A DNA stretch of 64,000 nt, taken from the NCBI RefSeq assembly GCF_001039275.2, contig NZ_CP030117.1, positions 4,682,501 through 4,746,500 on the forward strand, given 5' to 3'. The notes below the pieces were generated by a model. It saw only the letters and a list, made by a program, of their open reading frames with translations. It was not told where the DNA came from and ran no database searches. This document shows positions 52,013 to 61,562 of this stretch, in pieces; positions within the stretch are counted from its first letter, which is position 1, and each line of letters begins with the position of its first letter. Position numbers and translations under genes: made by a program. Source of the stretch: Brevibacillus brevis. Its GTDB lineage: Bacteria > Bacillota > Bacilli > Brevibacillales > Brevibacillaceae.

Positions 52013-55000
52013 TCAATTTAACGGTAAAGTACCGTTAAGTAATTTGCCTCTTATTGTATTTATAGTGTGAACTATGTCAGCCTGAGTACCACCCATTTGC
52101 TCGGTCTCTTGTAATGCTTTGGTTACATATTTAATATAGTCAGGTCCATGATTTCCAATATGCAGAGCTTCATCACCCACATATTTAGACGGTTTATTAG
52201 GTAAGAAGACTCCATTCGCTGCTGAGTTAAAATCAATACCATACCTTTTTAAAATCTGTTGAGCATCATAAGCCCTAGGGTCATTCCACGGAATAATATG
52301 ATGTGCTGCATTTGGATAAGGAGGTGTTTCAACCCCAGCTGCTTTAAGTTCATTTCTTAAAATTGTTGAAGCACTGTCTGATGGATTGTGGGTACCATAT
52401 ACTTTTGTTTTATTGCTTACTTTAGTTGCATATCCTTGCGAAGTAAATACACTAGCTCCCTTTTCACAATCCTTCATTAATCCTAACGGATCAATATATC
52501 GTATAGGGTCCCCGTTCACATAAGCAAAGCGGTTAAACGTCTGCCCGTCCGTCATATCTCCTTGGAGCACATCTCGGTTCAGGAACCGCTTTAACCCCGG
52601 ATGGTAATACCGCGCCCGCATGTAATACAACCCATTCGGGTCGGTCATGACTCCATCGCGACCGTTGTAGCAAAACGGCTGTTTTGTCCTGCCCTCGTGT
52701 ACTTCCAGTTCCCCGTACAATCCGTAGGTATAACGGTCTGTGACTCGACCATGCTCGTCGGTCAAAAGGGTCGTACTGCCGCGCATATCCGCATGATAGG
52801 ACAAATAATCGCCTTGCGCATCTTCACGACCAATGAGCCCCAGTCCATATACATAATACGCTTTTACGGCTCCATTTTCCTCCAGTTCCATAAGAACCTG
52901 AGTCAGGTCAGCGTTTTGGTCGACCGCGTACCGTGTCGTCTTACCGTTCCATGTCATGGAGGTACGCACGTATTCGGCATCATAGGTGTAGCGAGCTTGT
53001 CCGGCACGTACGAGACGATTGCGGGCATCATACGCATACGTTTCTGGCTGTTGCTTGCCTGGTAGTAACAGCAGATTGCCGTCCTCGTCATACTGAACCT
53101 GTTGACCATCTACGGTATCCAGTCGGTTGTCCTTGGCGTACGTCATCGCCGTAGCAAGACGCGAACCTGAATCCCCGATCGCGGTAATATTCCCGCCCTG
53201 GTCATAGGTATAGAGAATCTTTCGTCCTGCCATGGCTCCGCTCGTCAGGCGCCGCAGGGCATCATAGGTGTACTGCTTTTCTTCCTCTTGGATGATCTGT
53301 CCGAGCTCGTTGTACACAAACCGATATTGCTGGAGCATGACACCTTGCGCATTTTGATCCCAAAGACGAAGAAGCTGCCCAGCTGCGTCATAGTGACGCT
53401 GCTCTACCGTGCCGTTCGGTCGCTCTGTACGGATGAGGCGATAATTTTCATCGTAGGTGTAGCGTGTAACACGACCTGCCCAGTCTGTTACAGTGGTCAG
53501 TTGACCCATAAGATCGTAGGTATAGCAAACCCTCTTGCCATCTGGATAGGTGAGCGTTGCCAATCTACCTCCGACATCATAGGTATATTGCACAGTATAC
53601 CCGTTTTGATCTGTGCTGGAGACAATTCGATCCAAAAGATCGTAGGTGCGGCGCTTGGTCTCTTTTCCATCTTCCGTGACACGGACTACTCGACCCTCAG
53701 CATCAAAAGTCCTTCGGACGGTACCAGCTTCGTCCTTCTGCTCAATGAGCTGTCCGGCTGCATCGTAGTGATAAGTTGTTTCCTGACCACGTGCATTAGT
53801 TTTGTCAGCGAGCAATCCGCGCTTGTCATACCGGTAGGTCATTCCTTCTCGAGTTGAGTTGCGTTCGGATAAAAGCATACCACTGGCATCGTAGGTGAGG
53901 GTGGTGACATTACCATTGGCATCCATATAACTAGTCAGACGGCCCTCTGCGTCGTACTGCTGCTTGTATAACGCTGTTTCGTTTTCCAGTACCTCGATCA
54001 GTCTTGCGGCTGCGTCGTAGGCGAATCTGGTTTTCTGACCAACAGCATTGGTCATACCAATGACTTGGTGAAGTTTATTAAATTGGTATTGATTTGTTCG
54101 TCCAAGTGCATCTATATGAGAGAGAACATTGCCTACTCCATCATAAATAAGGCCACTAACCTTCTGTCCGGTTGCATCATAGACAGCCTTTAATCGCCCA
54201 GCAGCATCATATTCATACCGCTGACGGTTCCCAAAAGGATCAATAACAGATGTAATTCGACCCATCGTATCTCGTTCGAGATTGGTTTTTACCCCTGATC
54301 GGTTAACTACTGCAATAACTTGCCATTCCCGGTCGTATAGATATTGAATTCGTTCTCCTAATGCGTTTGTGACTGTTTCGATCTTTCCAGTTATGGTGTA
54401 AGTTAGCTCAGTTGCTGTTCCTAACGGATAAACTTCCTTTATTCGCCTATCATGTGAATCGTAAAAAAACTTCTGAATTCTTCCAATGGGATCCGTTGTG
54501 CTTACTAGATTATCATTTGAATCAAAAGAACGCTCAATGGTTCCTCCAAATGCGTCCGTAAAACTTACCATACGCCCAGTATTATCGTAACCAACACGGA
54601 TTTTTCGGCCCTCTCCATCCTGAACCGAAACAATTCGTCCATATCCATCATATTGATAGGTTGTCTTTGCACCTGAAAAATTGATATAAGTGGTTTTTTG
54701 CCCATACTCGTTATAATCGATCCGAGAGGTGCAACCATCTGGTCGGGTAATACTGATCAAACGCTCATGTTCATCATAAGCGTAAAAAGTCACTCCACTT
54801 TCCGCATCTTCTTCTGCGACCAAGAGGTCATTTTCGTTATACGTATACGTACTCGTATTGCCAAGAGGATCTACGACTTTTACCTTGTTCCCGCGATTAT
54901 CATAAATATATGTGGTTGTCTCACCAGCTCCATTTGTCTCAGAAGTAGTTTGTCCCCACTCATTATAGGAGTACTTAGTAATAGTCCCATCCTTCTCAGT

Positions 55001-57949
55001 TTTCTCCAATAAATTACCATTATTGTCATGGATCATGACCTCGGTATTCCCATTGCCATCTGTGAAAGTTGTAACCATTTTCCCAGGTCGACTCTCGGTA
55101 TCATATTGAATATAACCAGGAATACCTGCTGCATCTGTCTGACAGATTATGCGCCCTTCCTCGTCAAAGGTATTAACATAGAGTTGAGTACCGTCCAAAA
55201 ATAGTTTTTCCAACTGACCGTCAGCTGTGTATCTCAAGTCACTAGTAATTCCTTTAGGATCAGTAAAGCTAGTCAAATGGCAAGAGGAATCGTATACGAA
55301 ACTAAGGTACCGAGTCCCATCCGACAAGCGAGACAACAATCCTTTACTATCATACTCCAGAGAAAACGCTCGACGACTCCGCTCTTCTGTCAAGCGATTC
55401 AGCCTGCCATGCTGGTCATAGCTGAAGAGCAGCGACATTCCGGCAGCCACCGTATGGCGAAGTGCTTGTCCATTTCTGGCAAAATCGTACGTCTCTCTCG
55501 TTTCCTTGACCCACAGCGTATAGCCGTCTTGTCTTTCCCGCAGTTCGTCAAAAAAGACATCCGCATCGCTGGATCGGTATAATCCGCCCTGAACACGGGT
55601 AAAGGTATTGGCGCGGCTAGCATTCCACCAAACTGTAATTTCTTCGCGTGTCTCATCCAGGAATTCCAGGCGCATTTCATAATTGTGTGTCCATGCTTTG
55701 CCCAGTGCGCCCTCTTGCAAAAGCAGGGAGTTGTAATGCAGCTCAAACGTCCACGTCTCGGCGCCATACAGCTTGAGGGCAGGATGAACGATAAACTGCG
55801 CTCCAGTACCGCCATGGACCGGGTCTTTGATGCAGCTTTTCGGTTTTACTTTTTTGACGTTCATCTTTCTTAACTTGTCTGGTTTCTTGTGCTTCCCTTT
55901 GATTCTTTTCCGAGCCCAGGCCATTCCCGTTACGGTCGAGAAGACACCGTCCGTCGCATAATCTAATGCCTCAGATCCCGCTTCCTTGAGCACTTCTTTC
56001 ACAACAGGCTTCTGCATGAACTTGCCGACCATGCTCTTCTTCAGCTTCTGCACAGCAGCAAGCTTGTCCATACTCTCCTGAATATTCCGCGCAGCAGTGA
56101 CGACCTTGCCTTTCACTGCGCTTGCTGCATTGGCCGTCGCCTTGACCGCTTTTGATACACCCAGTGCTTTGTCCGCTGCCTTGACCGCTTTCGTTGCCTT
56201 GGACATCGCTTTTGTTGCCTTCACTGCTTTCGTCGTCAACTTTGCCGCAGTGACTGCCGTACCCGCACCAGGAATCGCGGCTGCAAGGGACATAGCGGCA
56301 CCAGCATAATCGCCACGTGCGACGGATATCCCCGCATTGACGACGTCTGCCACTTCCCCGATGACAGGGATCATCCCGACGATATCGAGTCCAAGCTGTA
56401 AGCTATCGAGGAAGCCCCATCCAGACTTCTCCTCTTCCTGCTCCTCTTCAACGACTTCTTCCTCTTCCTCCTCCTGCGGCAAATCCTCCACAACCACAGG
56501 CGCCTTCGTCAGCCCGACCATCTCAATCTTCGGCGCTTGAAGATCCACTTCCCCGTCCAAAATCATGCTGCTGGTGCTGCACATGAGGTAAATGGCTTCC
56601 TTGGCCTTGATCTCAACCTTGGTGTCTGACGTAATCTCCATATCCTTTTCCGAGGAAAATACGATCGGATGCATGCTGTGAATCTCGATGCCGTCTTCTT
56701 CATGCAGCTTGATAAAAATATTGCCTTCCTTGCTCTCCTTGGCAGTAAGAACGAGCTCCTTGCCGCCCATCATCAGCTCTTTGCCAAAGTTGGTTCCCCA
56801 GTACTTGATGCCGGGATTGCCCGTTTTCGCGGTGCTGCCTCCACCTTTTCGCACGGAGCTGACTGCCATAGCGCCTTCTTCATCTGGCGTGGAGAAGTAT
56901 AGCTTGACGGAGTCGCCCATTTGCGGCATGCAGTGAAAGCCGCTGTTGCCCTCTGCCGAGTAGACCGTGGCATACGGGAACCAGCTCGCTTCTGCCTTGG
57001 GCTGCTTCGGATCGATGTCGAGGTGGATTTTGACGGTGTCCTTCTGGATGTCGATGATCTTGCCTTCCAGAGCAGCGCCGCATATGTCATCGTTGCGAAT
57101 AGGGTTTTGACGGACGCCTGCTTCGGGCATGAGTTGATAGGTGTGAATGAGAAGGGCATGGTCGATCCTCGTTGTTGAACCGGCGACGACCAGCTCTTTG
57201 CCTTGGTAGTTCACGCGGTCTCCGAGCTGGAGGACCTGTCCGCTTTCTACTTCATAGGTGAGAAAATCGTTTTCCGACATACCTGCCGCGTAGCCGTTTT
57301 CTGTCGTTTCCATAAAGGGAGACAGCCTTTTGCTGATAGTGTAGCTGGCGTCTGTCAATTGGGCGGTACGTCCCTCGGGCAAGCCGAACCAAAACTTTGG
57401 CTTATCCGCGACAGCCTCGGCGACGAGAATAGAGCCGAAGCGAGAGGCCAGTCGCTTTAAAAACTGCCAATCTGTCTCCTGATACTGGATGGCGACGGTC
57501 CCAAGCGGCGCTCCGTTCGAAGCATGGTCCAAATAATCCGAGCCAGGATAGTCCTTTGTGATTTCATCCAGCAGACTGGCATACGTCATTTGTTTATGCT
57601 GAAAAGAGCGCATCTTGCGCTGTCCGTCCATTCGCTGTGTGTGCGAGACCGCTTCCAGCTCCAAATGGTACACACCTCGAACGAAGTTCACACTGACGGA
57701 ATCCACGAGTCCTTTGAACAATGTCTTCATAAGTGAACCGTTTTCCACCAAATTCAGCGCGACTGTATCCTCGCTCGTCGCCATCTCAATGTAACGGTCG
57801 CTTTTTTCCTCCGGGATGATTGCGGTGACGAACAGTCTGGCGTGCTCATTAACTTTCTTCACGATTCTGACATCTTGCAGGCTTTGGATTTCAAAGGGTG
57901 AGACCAACTGAATATTTTCGTATCCAGCCAGCTTCTCTGTCGTATTCAT
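52013..57949 (-). CDS. VgrG-Rhs fusion toxin with C-terminal AHH nuclease
   Basis: 1978 residues from the ATG at 57949 (GAGGGGGAT before it). Order: gpD/VgrG-like spike (about 1-480; QYQETDWQFLKRLASRF, SWFPYATVYSAEGNSGFHCM), acidic linker (EEEEEEVVEEEQEEE), a hydrophobic/Ala-rich region (about 515-600, IVGMIPVIGEVADVVNAG) that could enter membranes or be chaperone bound, a DUF6531-like N-cap, more than 30 RHS/YD repeats, the core end DPIRYIDPLGLMK, and a 152-residue tip with NAAHHIIPW (AHH at about 1882-1884), an HNH/Endo VII-type nuclease. Rhs shells enclose and self-cleave their toxin after the DPxGL motif. Followed by an Imm11 gene. Confidence 0.88.
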   Translation of the reverse strand: MNTTEKLAGYENIQLVSPFEIQSLQDVRIVKKVNEHARLFVTAIIPEEKSDRYIEMATSEDTVALNLVENGSLMKTLFKGLVDSVSVNFVRGVYHLELEAVSHTQRMDGQRKMRSFQHKQMTYASLLDEITKDYPGSDYLDHASNGAPLGTVAIQYQETDWQFLKRLASRFGSILVAEAVADKPKFWFGLPEGRTAQLTDASYTISKRLSPFMETTENGYAAGMSENDFLTYEVESGQVLQLGDRVNYQGKELVVAGSTTRIDHALLIHTYQLMPEAGVRQNPIRNDDICGAALEGKIIDIQKDTVKIHLDIDPKQPKAEASWFPYATVYSAEGNSGFHCMPQMGDSVKLYFSTPDEEGAMAVSSVRKGGGSTAKTGNPGIKYWGTNFGKELMMGGKELVLTAKESKEGNIFIKLHEEDGIEIHSMHPIVFSSEKDMEITSDTKVEIKAKEAIYLMCSTSSMILDGEVDLQAPKIEMVGLTKAPVVVEDLPQEEEEEEVVEEEQEEEKSGWGFLDSLQLGLDIVGMIPVIGEVADVVNAGISVARGDYAGAAMSLAAAIPGAGTAVTAAKLTTKAVKATKAMSKATKAVKAADKALGVSKAVKATANAASAVKGKVVTAARNIQESMDKLAAVQKLKKSMVGKFMQKPVVKEVLKEAGSEALDYATDGVFSTVTGMAWARKRIKGKHKKPDKLRKMNVKKVKPKSCIKDPVHGGTGAQFIVHPALKLYGAETWTFELHYNSLLLQEGALGKAWTHNYEMRLEFLDETREEITVWWNASRANTFTRVQGGLYRSSDADVFFDELRERQDGYTLWVKETRETYDFARNGQALRHTVAAGMSLLFSYDQHGRLNRLTEERSRRAFSLEYDSKGLLSRLSDGTRYLSFVYDSSCHLTSFTDPKGITSDLRYTADGQLEKLFLDGTQLYVNTFDEEGRIICQTDAAGIPGYIQYDTESRPGKMVTTFTDGNGNTEVMIHDNNGNLLEKTEKDGTITKYSYNEWGQTTSETNGAGETTTYIYDNRGNKVKVVDPLGNTSTYTYNENDLLVAEEDAESGVTFYAYDEHERLISITRPDGCTSRIDYNEYGQKTTYINFSGAKTTYQYDGYGRIVSVQDGEGRKIRVGYDNTGRMVSFTDAFGGTIERSFDSNDNLVSTTDPIGRIQKFFYDSHDRRIKEVYPLGTATELTYTITGKIETVTNALGERIQYLYDREWQVIAVVNRSGVKTNLERDTMGRITSVIDPFGNRQRYEYDAAGRLKAVYDATGQKVSGLIYDGVGNVLSHIDALGRTNQYQFNKLHQVIGMTNAVGQKTRFAYDAAARLIEVLENETALYKQQYDAEGRLTSYMDANGNVTTLTYDASGMLLSERNSTREGMTYRYDKRGLLADKTNARGQETTYHYDAAGQLIEQKDEAGTVRRTFDAEGRVVRVTEDGKETKRRTYDLLDRIVSSTDQNGYTVQYTYDVGGRLATLTYPDGKRVCYTYDLMGQLTTVTDWAGRVTRYTYDENYRLIRTERPNGTVEQRHYDAAGQLLRLWDQNAQGVMLQQYRFVYNELGQIIQEEEKQYTYDALRRLTSGAMAGRKILYTYDQGGNITAIGDSGSRLATAMTYAKDNRLDTVDGQQVQYDEDGNLLLLPGKQQPETYAYDARNRLVRAGQARYTYDAEYVRTSMTWNGKTTRYAVDQNADLTQVLMELEENGAVKAYYVYGLGLIGREDAQGDYLSYHADMRGSTTLLTDEHGRVTDRYTYGLYGELEVHEGRTKQPFCYNGRDGVMTDPNGLYYMRARYYHPGLKRFLNRDVLQGDMTDGQTFNRFAYVNGDPIRYIDPLGLMKDCEKGASVFTSQGYATKVSNKTKVYGTHNPSDSASTILRNELKAAGVETPPYPNAAHHIIPWNDPRAYDAQQILKRYGIDFNSAANGVFLPNKPSKYVGDEALHIGNHGPDYIKYVTKALQETEQMGGTQADIVHTINTIRGKLLNGTLPLN
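52464..53966 (-). repeat. Direct repeat, copy 2 (rhs core in the intact gene)
   Basis: Counterpart of 49905-51308. Recombination between the two would swap the AHH tip for the ParB-like tip while deleting about 2.6 kb, including Imm11. Confidence 0.9.
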
Positions 57950-57962
57950 ACAATCCCCCTCA

Positions 57963-58385
57963 CTATTGCTCCTGTCCGTCGTCTTCGATGCGAATGCAGC
58001 CTCCATATATGCACATGTTCGTGCTGGTGTTTAACAGGGCGGGATGGTTTTCCACGAGTACATCTGCTTTGCCATCGATCCAGGGCATAGTGACCACAGG
58101 AACGCATGGCATCGGCTTGAGTACACCGTTGTTGGCAGCAGTAGCAGCCGCGACGGTTGGATTTTTCTCGCATTTGCATTTGCCAAACGGCATGATGTTC
58201 ACTTGCGGCATATAGTCATTCACGTTCATTTGTGCCTGGTTGCGAATGTACACGCCATGACTAAACGGCGTTTTCAGCTTGTTCTTCTGGCTCCCGTAGT
58301 CGCACGTGAGAATTGCTCCCGCCACGACGTAGCTTTTCTTCGGAGCCGACGAAGGTACAACATCGACATCTTCAATCATGGGCAT
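57963..58385 (-). CDS. DUF4280 (PAAR-like) spike-tip protein
   Basis: 140 residues. KSYVVAGAILTCDYGSQKNKL, VYIRNQAQMNVNDYMPQVNI, MPFGKCKCEKNP and CVPVVTMPW...NHPALLNTSTNMCIYGGCI are the DUF4280 landmarks, with the Cys/His residues expected to bind metal at a PAAR-like tip. GGAGGAGA before the ATG, which overlaps the upstream gene by 14 nt. It sits 13 bases before the VgrG-Rhs gene and probably caps its spike. Confidence 0.88.
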   Translation of the reverse strand: MPMIEDVDVVPSSAPKKSYVVAGAILTCDYGSQKNKLKTPFSHGVYIRNQAQMNVNDYMPQVNIMPFGKCKCEKNPTVAAATAANNGVLKPMPCVPVVTMPWIDGKADVLVENHPALLNTSTNMCIYGGCIRIEDDGQEQ

Positions 58386-58923
58386 GACTCATTCTCCTCC
58401 CTGCTTGCTCTGCTTTTTTCAAGCGGATACCGAAAAAGTCCCTGCGCAGCAAAGCTTCCGCCAGCCGCAAATCGATGATGATATACGGTTCACGAATCCC
58501 TTCGATTTGAAAAATCGTATGACGTCCAATCTTTTCTGGATCGAGAACCAGCCGTTTGAGTGAGCCGTCCTTGTGAAACTCGCTTTGCTCTGACAGGCAG
58601 TTCACACGCGGCAGGATCATCATCCAGTACAAATCCTGCTTGATCCGCTCCCTGTCTACGAGCACGACAGATTTGACAAACAGCTTCGGCGCGAACTTGT
58701 GGATGATTGTCTTTAAACGGTTGGAATAGAGCGGGATCGGTCTGTCGAGAAAATCCAGGTAGTCGTTTTCTTTCTTTTGCTTGATGTCGAACTGAATGAC
58801 GGCCTCGTCCAACTCGTCCTGATATTCTGTGGTGAGCCACTCCTGCCGGATGACGTCAAAAACGCCTGTTGGCTCTACTGCACTCGCGATTCGCTCGTCC
58901 TGTGACAAGATGAAATAATTCAT
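58372..58923 (-). CDS. Imm11-like accessory protein
   Basis: 183 residues from the ATG at 58923 (GAGGGGAG before it), overlapping the stop of the pentapeptide gene (ATGA). MNYFILSQDERIASAVEP, PIPLYSNRLKTIIHKFAPK and YIIIDLRLAEALLRRDFFGI have the layout of Imm11/DUF1629 proteins. Its position between structural genes, rather than after a toxin, suggests a role as adaptor or tip chaperone. A half-length copy exists at 43700. Confidence 0.6.
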   Translation of the reverse strand: MNYFILSQDERIASAVEPTGVFDVIRQEWLTTEYQDELDEAVIQFDIKQKKENDYLDFLDRPIPLYSNRLKTIIHKFAPKLFVKSVVLVDRERIKQDLYWMMILPRVNCLSEQSEFHKDGSLKRLVLDPEKIGRHTIFQIEGIREPYIIIDLRLAEALLRRDFFGIRLKKAEQAGRRMSHAHD

Positions 58924-60065
58924 ACCTGACTCCCCTCTCGCCAAACGACATGTCGCTCCTGAAGTTCGTCCAACAGAATGGACCCCCTGGCCTCCTCCGA
59001 GAATACAGCTCTCTCGAGAAGCGCTCCGCTAAAATTCGCACCGGTCAAAATCGCATCTGTAAAGTCTGCTCCGCGCAGATCTGCTCCGGTAAAATCAGTC
59101 CCGGTCAAGTCCGCCCCGATGAACAAGACGCCATCAAAACCGGGCATCTCCCACGCATCTGGTTCCAACAGACCCCTTGGCCCGGATGCTTCACGAAAGC
59201 TCGCACCTAGCAGATTCGCCCCGGTAAAATCCGCTCCATGAATGAGACTGTCGCCGAAATCAACCGCTTTTAGCTGCGCACGATGCCATCTCGTTCCGAC
59301 CAAAACACTTTCGCGAAGGGTCGCTTTCGTTAGCTGACTGTCAGAGAGGTCCGAATAACGTAAATCAAGACCATCGAATTGCCCTTGTCCCAGATCGAGG
59401 CCAGCCAAAACCTTGTAGCCGTATTCCAGCTCTTGCTTTTCTTCCAGCCAAGCACGGATCATCTCGGAATCTTTGTGGCGAGTATCCAGACAGTACACGA
59501 TCTCGCTTTGATCCAGATACTCTCCGACACGCACCTCCAACTCCAGCTCCTTGTCCACCTGTTGAAAGACTTCCAACTGAACAGCCTGCACCATGGCATA
59601 ACGGATCAAGTGAACGACATATTGATGAAACTTCTCTGCCTCCACGAGCTTGATCCGTTCGATATCGGGAAGTCTTACGTGTCCGGCATACGCTCTGGCA
59701 GCCTCGTTCCATTCGATTGCGAGTCGATCCAAAAAGTGATACGCCCAGCTCGCATCATAGCTGGTTTGACACTCCACCGGATCGAAAAACCAACTGCTAT
59801 CCGTAGCTTCCAGCAAATACTGATTGCTTCCCTCCAGAAGCTCCGTCCGCAGCATGGAATAGGTCAAGTACGCCAGTTTGCCCTTTGCCCCTTGCTCCTG
59901 CTTATCAACCACGCGTTGACATATTGCTTCAAATGAACGGAGAAATTCTTTTGCGAGCCTTTCTTTATTCGCCTGATAGTAAGCATCCAAGGCATGCAGG
60001 CTGGCGATGGTTCTCTTCGGCACCTCGTGCTCCTTGAAATGCTGCAAGGCTTCCTCTCTTTCCAT
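58920..60065 (-). CDS. Pentapeptide-repeat protein of the Rhs locus
   Basis: 381 residues. The first about 220 are helical and not recognised (VPKRTIASLHALDAYYQ; FHQYVVHLIRYAMVQAVQ). Residues about 225-360 are pentapeptide repeats of the A(D/N)LxG/F kind (LDLRYSDLSDSQL; GADLTGTDFTGADLRGADFT) that form a right-handed beta helix. The end reads LLDELQERHVVW. It may act as an adaptor loading effectors on the spike, as some pentapeptide effector accessories of T6SS loci do; this is inference. GGGGGG before the ATG. Confidence 0.75.
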   Translation of the reverse strand: MEREEALQHFKEHEVPKRTIASLHALDAYYQANKERLAKEFLRSFEAICQRVVDKQEQGAKGKLAYLTYSMLRTELLEGSNQYLLEATDSSWFFDPVECQTSYDASWAYHFLDRLAIEWNEAARAYAGHVRLPDIERIKLVEAEKFHQYVVHLIRYAMVQAVQLEVFQQVDKELELEVRVGEYLDQSEIVYCLDTRHKDSEMIRAWLEEKQELEYGYKVLAGLDLGQGQFDGLDLRYSDLSDSQLTKATLRESVLVGTRWHRAQLKAVDFGDSLIHGADFTGANLLGASFREASGPRGLLEPDAWEMPGFDGVLFIGADLTGTDFTGADLRGADFTDAILTGANFSGALLERAVFSEEARGSILLDELQERHVVWREGSQV

Positions 60066-60137
60066 GCCAATCCCCCCTTCTTCTCACCGTTTTTGCATAC
60101 ACCAAACACACGGTTACCCGCGTGGCAACCATGTGTG

Positions 60138-61562
60138 TCAATTGGTTTTGAGCTCCTGCCCGACGATGCTTGTATTTCCGTCCATCTTGATGTTGCTCTC
60201 TTTGCAGGTGAGACTGATCTCCTCTTTCGCCGAGATGATCACCTTCGTGGCTGAGTCCATCAAAATGTCCTTTTCGGAGACAACCTTGATATTTTTCTTG
60301 CTGAAAATCTGGATGCCGTCCGCGTCGGTCATGCGAATGAGGATTTCCCCGTCCTTTGCGCTAAGCAATACCTCTGATGGGCTGAACATCAGTTCTTTTC
60401 CGTTAGCCGTTCGGAAGTATTTGATATCGGGATTCCCGAGCTTGTTCGTTTCGCCCTCGTCTGAATTTTTCCGGACAGAGCTGATCGCAATCCCGTCACT
60501 TTCCTTGTTGCTCGGAAAATAGACGCGGACGTAGTCATCGAGCTCCGGCATGCAATACCAACCGCTGTTTCCTTCGGCTGTATAAACCGAGGAATACGGG
60601 AACCAGTGCGCCTCGCTCTTGCTTTGGCTCTCATCGATATCGAGGTGGATTTTGACGTTGTCTTTTGAGACCTCAATGACTTTTCCCTGCACCGATGCCC
60701 CTACGATGAGCGAATTGTGGAGCGGCTTTTGGCTCATTCCTTTTTTGGACGCGAGCAAATACTTGTGCTTGAGCAAGCCTTTCTTCATCTCGGTATAGGC
60801 CTCATGCACATACAAGCTCTTCCCTTTGAAATCCACACCGTTGCCCAAATCGAGAACGCGATCCGTCTCGACCTCGTAAAAGATGTAGTCATTTTCATCC
60901 ACGCCCTTGACCCCGTTTTCCGAGGAATGGCGGTATTCACTCAAATTTTTACGCACCCGATAGTGAAAATCGTCCAGCTTACCTTTCGAGGCACCCTCTG
61001 GCACACCAAAGCTGAACTTCGGCTTTTCAAAGACGGATGCTGGCATCAGTCCGGTCTGAAAACGCGAAGCAAGCCGCTTAAGAAATTGCCAATCCGTCTC
61101 CTGATACTGCATGGTAAAGGAACCAAGCTTCCCACCATTGGAGGCCATGTCCATAATGTCCATGCCTGGATATTCACCTGCGATTGTTTTCAAAAGGGCA
61201 CCGTAGGTCATGGCTTTGTTTTGAAATGAACGGCTCTTGCGCTTCACGTCGAGATTGTACGTAGGCGAGACCGCTTCGACGTACAAATAATAGACGTCTC
61301 GGACGGCTTTGATGCCTATCTCCAGAACGATCCCCGCAAAAAGCGGCGTGGCGTTGCCTTCGTTATCCACCTGGCTGATTTCGATCGGGGTCTGTGCTTC
61401 TGTCATTTCTACATAGCTGTCCTTCAATTCTTCTGGTACGATCCCCGTAAATGTCAGGCGAGCGTGCTCATTAATCTTTTTCGTAATCGTCAGTTCTACC
61501 AGATGCGTCAATTGATAAGGAGAGATTTGCAAATTGTTGTAGGCAATGACAGGAAGACTCAT
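60138..61562 (-). CDS. VgrG/phage late control D-like spike protein without Rhs
   Basis: 474 residues, paralogous along its length to the first 480 of the VgrG-Rhs fusion: SRSFQNKAMTYGALL, MQYQETDWQFLKRLASRFQT, HWFPYSSVYTAEGNSGWYCM and the tip GIQIFSKKNIKVVSEKDIL with beta-helix repeats. It has a gp27-like base, an OB fold and a gp5-like needle. It probably forms mixed or alternative trimers with the fusion. Its start overlaps the upstream gene by 4 bases. Confidence 0.87.
   Translation of the reverse strand: MSLPVIAYNNLQISPYQLTHLVELTITKKINEHARLTFTGIVPEELKDSYVEMTEAQTPIEISQVDNEGNATPLFAGIVLEIGIKAVRDVYYLYVEAVSPTYNLDVKRKSRSFQNKAMTYGALLKTIAGEYPGMDIMDMASNGGKLGSFTMQYQETDWQFLKRLASRFQTGLMPASVFEKPKFSFGVPEGASKGKLDDFHYRVRKNLSEYRHSSENGVKGVDENDYIFYEVETDRVLDLGNGVDFKGKSLYVHEAYTEMKKGLLKHKYLLASKKGMSQKPLHNSLIVGASVQGKVIEVSKDNVKIHLDIDESQSKSEAHWFPYSSVYTAEGNSGWYCMPELDDYVRVYFPSNKESDGIAISSVRKNSDEGETNKLGNPDIKYFRTANGKELMFSPSEVLLSAKDGEILIRMTDADGIQIFSKKNIKVVSEKDILMDSATKVIISAKEEISLTCKESNIKMDGNTSIVGQELKTN

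Noticed and set aside
50003..53857. Long plus-strand frames opposite the rhs genes
   Set aside because: They are antisense frames of the YD-repeat coding sequence, occur in both rhs copies and lack RBS and family features.
52013..55400. Regular repeats that might suggest a CRISPR array or tandem repeats
   Set aside because: They are protein-level YD repeats of the Rhs shell, variable in DNA, without constant repeat and spacer lengths.
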